From the NCBI RefSeq assembly GCF_030151805.1, contig NZ_JASLCN010000467.1, forward strand, positions 1-12,289: 12,289 nucleotides of DNA, written 5' to 3'. The translations under genes and the position numbers were made by a program. Numbering within the stretch: the first letter of the stretch is position 1; each line of letters begins with the position of its first letter. Positions 6,941 to 12,289 of this stretch are shown here, piece by piece. The DNA comes from Fluviicola sp. (GTDB lineage Bacteria > Bacteroidota > Bacteroidia > Flavobacteriales_D > Crocinitomicaceae). The notes beneath the pieces were generated by a model, which saw only the letters and a list, made by a program, of their open reading frames with translations, had not been told where the DNA came from and did not search any database.

Positions 6941-6971
6941 TAAATGTAGGGATAAATAATTGAGTGGGAAA
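6941..6971 (-). promoter_or_regulatory. Candidate Bacteroidota promoter for the lipoprotein gene
   Basis: On the minus strand TTTC (6971-6968) and TACATTTA (6948-6941) are separated by exactly 19 nt. They match the Bacteroidota -33 TTTG and -7 TAnnTTTG boxes with one mismatch each. The -7 box lies about 20 bp upstream of the ATG at 6921. The -33 half overlaps the downstream edge of the prenyl synthase region. Confidence 0.4.
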
Positions 6972-6974
6972 ACA

Positions 6975-7943
6975 TTAATTGATGCGAACCATTAAATTCT
7001 TCGCCAATATGTGAAGTTTTCCAACCGGGAAAGAATCATTTTCCAGTTTGTTCAGATTCTCCATTGCCAGCTGATAGTATTCCGACATTTTTTCTTTTGC
7101 GTGCGCCAAAGTTCCGTTCTCCTGGAACAACCGTTTCGCGAAATCAATTTTAGCTGAGTCTGCTTCCATTTCCAAAAGAGTTTTGAAAGCCTTCTGGTGC
7201 GTTGAATCAGCTACATTTCGCGCATGAATGAAAAGCAAGGTTTGCTTGTTCGCTAAAATATCTCCTCCGACCCGTTTTCCGAACGATTCCGGATCGCCGT
7301 ATAAGTCCAGGATATCATCCTGAATCTGGAAGGCAATTCCGAGAGAAACCCCGAATTCATACAAACGGGCACGCGTTTCTTCATTTTGATTGGCAAGAAT
7401 GGCTCCGAATTCTAAGGCGCAGCCTAAGAGAACAGAGGTTTTCAAACGAATCATTGTGATGTATTCCGCTTCCGTCACATCGTTTCGGGATTCGTAATCC
7501 ATATCTAATTGCTGTCCTTCACATACTTCAACCGCGGTTTCATTGAATCGTTTCAGTAAAAGCGGAAGTCGTGAATCCGTATATTTTTCCAGTTGTTGGT
7601 ACGCTTCAACAAAAAGCACATCTCCCGAAAGAATCGCAACGCTTGGATTCCATTTGGTATGAATGGTTGCTTTTCCCCTGCGAACCGGAGCTGCGTCCAT
7701 AATATCGTCATGAACCAGTGAAAAATTATGAAACAACTCGATACAAAGTGCCGCATGAATACTTTCTTCCTTTGGAATCTGAAAAATGTTTCCTCCCAGG
7801 ATGGTCAACATCGGGCGGATTCTTTTTCCTCCAAGCGAGAGAAAATATTTCAATGGATTGAACAGCTTTTGGGGATCTTTATCCAGATTGATCCCTGCTA
7901 TTTCTTCTTCAATGAATTGAATGTACTCGCTAAATTCCTTCAT
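6975..7943 (-). CDS. Short-chain polyprenyl diphosphate synthase (FPP/GGPP synthase)
   Basis: A trans-isoprenyl diphosphate synthase of 322 residues that condenses IPP with allylic diphosphates. It has GGKRIRP (38-44), the first aspartate-rich motif DDIMD (79-83, followed by RRG at 88-90), GQQ (143-145), KT (168-169) and the second aspartate-rich motif DDILD (209-213). The first motif is the plain DDxxD form, without the two-residue insertion of some bacterial GGPP synthases. Phe74, five residues before it, is aromatic, which in this family usually limits products to FPP or GGPP. It could feed the carotenoid genes on the opposite strand, quinone or other isoprenoid synthesis; this is inference. 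The start codon overlaps the rfbA stop by 1 bp (TAATG), so translation is probably coupled. Confidence 0.93.
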   Translation of the reverse strand: MKEFSEYIQFIEEEIAGINLDKDPQKLFNPLKYFLSLGGKRIRPMLTILGGNIFQIPKEESIHAALCIELFHNFSLVHDDIMDAAPVRRGKATIHTKWNPSVAILSGDVLFVEAYQQLEKYTDSRLPLLLKRFNETAVEVCEGQQLDMDYESRNDVTEAEYITMIRLKTSVLLGCALEFGAILANQNEETRARLYEFGVSLGIAFQIQDDILDLYGDPESFGKRVGGDILANKQTLLFIHARNVADSTHQKAFKTLLEMEADSAKIDFAKRLFQENGTLAHAKEKMSEYYQLAMENLNKLENDSFPVGKLHILAKNLMVRIN

Positions 7944-8806
7944 TATTTATTCAGCAATTGCAATAAATAAGTTCCATAACCGCTTTTTACCAAAGGTTGG
8001 GCAATAGTTCTTAATTGTTCTCCGTTGATGAATCCGTTTCTGTAAGCAATTTCTTCGATACAACCTACTTTTAAGCCCTGGCGTTCTTCAATCACCTGAA
8101 CAAACTGTCCGGCCTGCATCAGCGAAGGGAATGTTCCTGTATCCAGCCATGCAGTTCCTCTGCTCAGAATAGCCACTTTCAATTTGCCTCTTTTCAGATA
8201 TTCGGCATTGACATCCGTGATTTCGTATTCACCTCTTGCGGAAGGTTTCAGGTTTTTAGCAATTTCAATAACGCTGTTGTCGTAGAAATACAACCCCGGG
8301 ACCGCATAATTTGATTTCGGATTTTTAGGCTTTTCTTCGATGGAAATGACATGCATCACCTCATCAAATTCCACTACTCCGTAACGTTCCGGATCACTCA
8401 CATGATAAGCATAAACAACTCCTCCCTCGGGAGAAACGTTTTCTTTCAGTAATTCATCCATTCCGACACCGTAAAAGATGTTATCGCCCAAAATAAGAGC
8501 TACGGAATCATTTCCGATAAAGGATTCTCCGATGACGAAAGCTTGTGCGAGACCATTGGGTTCCGGCTGTTCGGCATAGGAAAACGTACATCCCAGCTGG
8601 CTACCGTCTCCAAGTAATTTCTTGAATTGCGGTAAATCATGCGGAGTGGAGATAATCAGAATTTCCCGGATACCTGCAGTCATTAAAATCGACAGCGGGT
8701 AATAAATCATCGGCTTGTCATAAATAGGCATTAACTGCTTACTGATTGCCAATGTCAAAGGGTGAAGCCTGGTTCCTGAGCCTCCTGCGAGAATGATTCC
8801 TTTCAT
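7943..8806 (-). CDS. rfbA: Glucose-1-phosphate thymidylyltransferase RfbA
   Basis: A cytoplasmic nucleotidyltransferase of 287 residues that makes dTDP-glucose from dTTP and glucose-1-phosphate, the first step to dTDP-rhamnose and other dTDP-sugars for surface polysaccharides. Motifs: nucleotide-binding GGSGTRLHPLT (8-18), LMPIYDKPMIYYPL (25-38), metal-binding LGDNIFYG (106-113, D108), EEKP (157-160), GLYFYD (171-176), GEYEITDVN (192-200) and RGTAWLDTGT (216-225). Length and motifs are normal. The rest of the rfb pathway (rfbB, rfbC, rfbD) is absent from the window, which is a little unusual. The gene starts 3 bp after the RND exporter stop and overlaps the prenyl synthase start, so it is the middle gene of a likely three-gene operon. 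Confidence 0.96.
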   Translation of the reverse strand: MKGIILAGGSGTRLHPLTLAISKQLMPIYDKPMIYYPLSILMTAGIREILIISTPHDLPQFKKLLGDGSQLGCTFSYAEQPEPNGLAQAFVIGESFIGNDSVALILGDNIFYGVGMDELLKENVSPEGGVVYAYHVSDPERYGVVEFDEVMHVISIEEKPKNPKSNYAVPGLYFYDNSVIEIAKNLKPSARGEYEITDVNAEYLKRGKLKVAILSRGTAWLDTGTFPSLMQAGQFVQVIEERQGLKVGCIEEIAYRNGFINGEQLRTIAQPLVKSGYGTYLLQLLNK

Positions 8807-8809
8807 TGT

Positions 8810-11491
8810 TTAATCTTCCTTTTTGTCGTTTGACTCATCTTCTGAATCCGGAGCGGATCCGATGTTTTTATTCTCCGCTTTTTCGATCTCCAGCAAGTCC
8901 CAGTTGATATCTGAATCCTCGTCGTAAATTTCGAAAAGTGGTTCTTCGAACGATTTGGTTGTTAATCTGCGTTCGTAGCTTAACAATAAACAAGGTAAAA
9001 GAATCAGGTTGGTGAAGAGCGCCACAAAATAAGTAATCGCTGATAAGTATCCCAAAGCCTGTGTTCCTCCGAAATCAGAGAACACGAATACGATGAATCC
9101 GAAGAACAGGATCACGGAAGTGTAAATAATACTCAAACCGGTTTCACGGATTGAAATTGCGACACATTCCTTCAAATCCCATTTCTTTAGCTTGAGCTCG
9201 TGTCGGTAATGGGCCAGGAAGTGAATGGTATTATCGACGGTAATCCCCAATGCGATAGAGAAGATCAATAAGGTTGAAGGTTTCAACGGAATTCCGAATG
9301 CTCCCATGATTCCGGCAGTAGTTACCATCGGGATCAGGTTTGGAATCATCGACACAATCACCATGCGGAAAGAGTAGAAGAGTACGCACATTAATGCAGC
9401 AATGGAGAATACCGCAATGATAATATCCTGAGTGAGGTTACTTACCAGGTATTTTGTTCCTTCGGATGCCACTACGGAAGTTCCGGTAAGTGTTACATCG
9501 TAATATTCGTTATCAATTGCTTTTCGAAGTGTTTTCTTAAAGTCCGGTTTGGTGAAATAGGTGCGAACCAATTCCGGATCGGAGTCGAAAGCATATTGTT
9601 TTTCATCATTTCCGTTAGAAATCAAAGCGGTGACATTGTTGTAAACACCACTCGACAAATCGAAAATAGAATCAATGTATCCCAATTTTCCTTTCTTCAC
9701 ATTGGAATAGTAACTCTCCAATTGTGGTTTGTCAGGATTCATAATACTGTCGATACGCTTCTGAATCAAATGTACTTCGTCTTCTACCTCGTACGATCCC
9801 AAGTCTTTCATGGAAGTCCGCACGCGCAGAATGTGATTCGTTGTGTCTACAAGTTCTTTGATTGAGAAAGTACTGTTATTCGTCGTCGTAGACAAGTTCT
9901 TCAGGTATGCATTCAAACGGAGTTTGTCTTTCGTAGCGAAGATTTTGTATTGTTCCGGGTTGTTGTTGTAATAAGCCATATTGACAACTTTCACGAAATC
10001 TACAATGGAAAGACTTTTTGCGAACAAGGTGTCTTTATTCAGCATGTCCTGAACCTGTTCCACACTTTGCATGGTATTTTTCCCGAACAAACGTCCTCTT
10101 TCCTTGTAATTGATCAGCACTTCAAACGGAACCGCTCCTCCGAAGTTTGCTTCCATGAATTGAATGTCTTTCAGAATCGGGTCCTTCGCCGGAAGGTCAC
10201 CCGTAATGTTCCCGGTTACTTTGATGAAGAAAATTCCAACTCCCGTTCCGATTGTCAGGATAATGGTGATGATATAAACGGTTCTTCTGCGATGCGCAGT
10301 AATGTAAACCAGTTTTTCAAGGAATCGAACAGCAGCTTTTCTGTCAAGATGCTTGAGGTGTCTCATTTTCGGCTGCTTGGAGAACGATGCAAAAATCGGG
10401 ATCAAACAAAGAGAAACGACGTAACACAACATGATATTCAGGGAAGAAATAACCCCGAATTCAAAGAATTTGGTAGAATTTGTAAACAAGAACGTCATGA
10501 AACCGATCGCTGTAGTCACATTGGTAAGCCACATAGCAGTTCCTGTTTTCCGGATTGTTTGCGCCAGGGCTTTGATCTTATTCTGATGCAGACGGAATTC
10601 GAAATGGTATTTGTTGAACAGGTAAATACAGTTCGGAATCCCGATCACGATCATCAGTGGCGGAATGAGCGCCATGATAATGGAAATGTTGTATTGGAAG
10701 AGCCCGATAGTTCCCATTGCCCAAATCACCGTAATTGCAACGACGACGAGACTGATGAGTGTTACCCGCACAGAGCGGAAGAAGAAATACATGATTCCGA
10801 AAGAAATCAATAAGGAAAGGATCACAAAAATGTACATTTCACTCATGACACGTTTACCGATCAGTACACGCATATGAGGAAGTCCGGCAAAGTGAACTTT
10901 GTTGAATTCCTTCTCGTAGGATTTTGCCAGGTTTTCAATCTCGATGACTACTTTTTGTTTCTCTTTGTCAACCAGGAAGCTTTCGTCCAGGCTCACCATC
11001 ATCAAGCTTACATTGGTAGAATCGTTGTAAAGAACGCCATTGTAAATCGGGTTTCTGCGAATTTCATTTTTGATTTGCTGAATGGATTTCTCCTTGAAAG
11101 AAACATCGGAGAAAATCGGCTTGATGGTAAACTGACTGTTTGCAGTATCGTTGATCAGGTTGAATAATTTTGCTTCCGAAATTACAGAGGTAACTCCATC
11201 AATCTGAAGAATCGAGTCACCCAGGTTTTTCCATAAAAGGAATTTTTCTTTGGTATACAGGTCTTTATCCTGAATCGCAATAACCAGCGCGGATCCATCT
11301 TCCCCGAACATTTTTTTGAACTTCAGATAAGTAATCTGTGTCGGGCTATCCTTTGGAAGCATGTTTCCATACTTGTTGTCTATTTTCAATCCTGTCAGAG
11401 CATAATATCCCAACAGAACTGTCAGAAGTGCCATGATGGCAAGAATGATGAAACGATTTCTCAGAATGATATTGGCAATTCTATTCCACAT
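8810..11491 (-). CDS. RND/MMPL-family exporter (HAE3-like)
   Basis: An 893-residue inner-membrane transporter with the duplicated RND plan. TM1 is at 12-33, the first periplasmic loop spans about 34-215, TM2-6 lie at about 218-370, TM7 at 402-423, the second loop spans about 424-685, and TM8-12 lie at about 688-838. A charged acidic tail follows (850-893). The second half carries GITVDNTIHFLAHYRHE (749-765), with D753 and H757 in the position of the RND proton-relay acid. The matching stretch of the first half, IGIPNCIYLFNKYHFE (283-298), has Pro in place of the Asp. The predicted role is proton-driven export of lipids or hydrophobic compounds. No adaptor or outer-membrane channel gene is nearby, typical of this single-component family. 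Cargo unknown. AGAGG sits just before the ATG. It appears to be the first gene of the operon with rfbA and the prenyl synthase. Confidence 0.92.
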   Translation of the reverse strand: MWNRIANIILRNRFIILAIMALLTVLLGYYALTGLKIDNKYGNMLPKDSPTQITYLKFKKMFGEDGSALVIAIQDKDLYTKEKFLLWKNLGDSILQIDGVTSVISEAKLFNLINDTANSQFTIKPIFSDVSFKEKSIQQIKNEIRRNPIYNGVLYNDSTNVSLMMVSLDESFLVDKEKQKVVIEIENLAKSYEKEFNKVHFAGLPHMRVLIGKRVMSEMYIFVILSLLISFGIMYFFFRSVRVTLISLVVVAITVIWAMGTIGLFQYNISIIMALIPPLMIVIGIPNCIYLFNKYHFEFRLHQNKIKALAQTIRKTGTAMWLTNVTTAIGFMTFLFTNSTKFFEFGVISSLNIMLCYVVSLCLIPIFASFSKQPKMRHLKHLDRKAAVRFLEKLVYITAHRRRTVYIITIILTIGTGVGIFFIKVTGNITGDLPAKDPILKDIQFMEANFGGAVPFEVLINYKERGRLFGKNTMQSVEQVQDMLNKDTLFAKSLSIVDFVKVVNMAYYNNNPEQYKIFATKDKLRLNAYLKNLSTTTNNSTFSIKELVDTTNHILRVRTSMKDLGSYEVEDEVHLIQKRIDSIMNPDKPQLESYYSNVKKGKLGYIDSIFDLSSGVYNNVTALISNGNDEKQYAFDSDPELVRTYFTKPDFKKTLRKAIDNEYYDVTLTGTSVVASEGTKYLVSNLTQDIIIAVFSIAALMCVLFYSFRMVIVSMIPNLIPMVTTAGIMGAFGIPLKPSTLLIFSIALGITVDNTIHFLAHYRHELKLKKWDLKECVAISIRETGLSIIYTSVILFFGFIVFVFSDFGGTQALGYLSAITYFVALFTNLILLPCLLLSYERRLTTKSFEEPLFEIYDEDSDINWDLLEIEKAENKNIGSAPDSEDESNDKKED

Positions 11492-11596
11492 ACCTCTTTG
11501 TTTTTTTTTAATTTTAGTCAGACCGGATTAACGGATCTGTTTTCGTGTTATTTATCTGCGCTAACGCTTGTCTGTTATTAGAAGCAGTGCTTCTTC
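11492..11596. other. 105-bp intergenic region upstream of the exporter operon
   Basis: This gap separates the S9 peptidase stop from the exporter start, both on the minus strand. It contains a short hairpin AGAAGC-AGT-GCTTCT (11580-11594) just after the peptidase stop. It has no T-run on the minus strand, so it is at best a weak terminator. An interrupted inverted motif AGACCG/CGGATCT lies near 11518-11538. I could not find a convincing TAnnTTTG promoter box. Confidence 0.4.
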
Positions 11597-12289
11597 CTAC
11601 TTTAAATAGGTGTTTAGCCAGTCGAAGAACTCTCTGTTCCACAACATGCTGTTTTGCGGCTTGGTTACCCAGTGACCTTCGTCCGGGAAATAAAGGAATT
11701 TACTTGGAATTCCTTTTAGCTGAAGCACTTGAAATGCCTGCATTCCTTCCGACTCAGGAACTCTGAAATCTTTTCCTCCGTGAATCACCAACATTGGAGT
11801 ATTCCATTTGTCGACCAATCGGTGAGGACTGTTTTTCGCATACAATTCCTTGTTTTCAGGAAGCCAGTAAGGTCCTCCGATATCCCAGTTTGCAAAGAAC
11901 AATTCTTCTGTAGTTCCATACCAGCTTTCAAGGTTAAACAATCCGCAGTGCGAGATAAATGCCTTGAAGCGGTTTTCGTGAATTCCGGCAAGGTAATAAA
12001 CGGAATAACCTCCGTAGCTTGCGCCGACAGCTCCCAGCTTGTCTTTGTTGATTGCAGGAATTTGTGCCACACAACTGTCAACAGCTGTTAAGTAGTCGCG
12101 CATGGCTTGTCCGCCCCAATCTTTTGAAATTGCATCGTTCCACTCCTGCCCGAATCCCGGAAGACCTCTGCGGTTCGGAGCAATCACGATATAGCCTTGT
12201 GATGCCTTTAAACGGAAGTTCAAGCGGTAAGAGAAATATTGTGAAACAGGACTTTGAGGTCCTCCCTGGCAGTAAAGCAATGCAGGATA
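11597..12289 (-). CDS. S9-family serine peptidase (prolyl oligopeptidase/DPP type), C-terminal catalytic domain, 5' end outside window
   Basis: The last 230 residues of a gene that enters from the right edge. The frame is open to position 12289, starting YPALLYCQGGPQ. This is the alpha/beta-hydrolase catalytic domain of family S9 peptidases, close to the dipeptidyl-peptidase-like members of Bacteroidota. In fragment numbering the triad is Ser91 (GASYGGY, 89-95), Asp174 (HGGKDFRVPES) and His206 (DEGHWV). Other family blocks are APNRRGLPGFG (37-47), NWDIGGPYW (134-142) and a C-terminal WLNTYLK. The N-terminal beta-propeller and any signal peptide lie outside the window. The family normally removes dipeptides or cleaves oligopeptides in the periplasm. 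The TTG at 12278-12280 is an internal codon, not a start. Confidence 0.93.
   Translation of the reverse strand, partial: YPALLYCQGGPQSPVSQYFSYRLNFRLKASQGYIVIAPNRRGLPGFGQEWNDAISKDWGGQAMRDYLTAVDSCVAQIPAINKDKLGAVGASYGGYSVYYLAGIHENRFKAFISHCGLFNLESWYGTTEELFFANWDIGGPYWLPENKELYAKNSPHRLVDKWNTPMLVIHGGKDFRVPESEGMQAFQVLQLKGIPSKFLYFPDEGHWVTKPQNSMLWNREFFDWLNTYLK

Noticed and set aside
8810..8812. Possible fusion or frameshift between the exporter and rfbA
   Set aside because: Both reading frames have proper starts and stops with a 3-bp gap, and both proteins are full length.
9950..10813. A 287-codon open frame on the plus strand
   Set aside because: It lies wholly antisense to the exporter gene, has a composition rich in His, Asn, Asp and Cys with no domain pattern, and overlaps strong transmembrane coding sequence on the other strand. 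It is a shadow frame.
1..12289. Mobile element, prophage, tRNA or defence island
   Set aside because: No transposase, integrase, terminal repeats, tRNA-like cloverleaf or defence-type domain was recognised on reading through both strands.

Overview
The window looks like chromosomal DNA of a pigmented Bacteroidota species. Flavobacteriia, perhaps the Fluviicola/Crocinitomicaceae neighbourhood, is my inference. The signs are the protein families (periplasmic TPR plus SpoIIE phosphatase, small c-type cytochrome lipoprotein, S9 peptidase of the 'YCQGGP' type, monocyclic-carotenoid genes), few clear Shine-Dalgarno sequences, and candidate promoter boxes of the Bacteroidota TAnnTTTG type. No phage, transposon, CRISPR, tRNA or rRNA signature was seen.

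Layout, left to right. A partial secreted amidohydrolase runs leftwards off the edge (1-249). From a divergent intergenic region (250-363) a tightly packed rightward series begins: a four-helix 'cytochrome B'-like membrane protein overlapping a one-heme cytochrome c lipoprotein, then the GTPase HflX. A 178-bp gap follows (2320-2497). It holds a tandem 8-bp repeat (GTTCAATA x 4.9) facing degenerate inverted copies of the same unit. Next come a TPR/transmembrane/SpoIIE-type phosphatase and, only 4 bp later, three carotenoid genes joined by ATGA overlaps: cruF-like hydratase, crtZ hydroxylase and a fused CrtYcd-type lycopene cyclase (4710-6501).

The rest is on the minus strand and converges on the carotenoid genes. 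In transcription order there is a 3'-partial-in-window S9 peptidase (right edge), an 893-aa RND/MMPL exporter, rfbA (glucose-1-phosphate thymidylyltransferase), a short-chain polyprenyl diphosphate synthase, and a small lipoprotein. Exporter, rfbA and prenyl synthase are 3 bp apart or overlap by 1 bp, so they look like one operon. The lipoprotein probably has its own promoter.

Working together: the prenyl synthase could supply GGPP/FPP for isoprenoids. Together, cyclase, 3-hydroxylase and 1'-hydratase predict a monocyclic hydroxylated carotenoid of the saproxanthin/myxol type. Phytoene synthase, phytoene desaturase and any 3',4'-desaturase must lie elsewhere. Most of the window is recognisable, conserved biology. 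The points most worth checking are the phosphatase-carotenoid linkage, the predicted pigment, the inverted 8-bp repeat block, and the small b-type/c-type redox pair.
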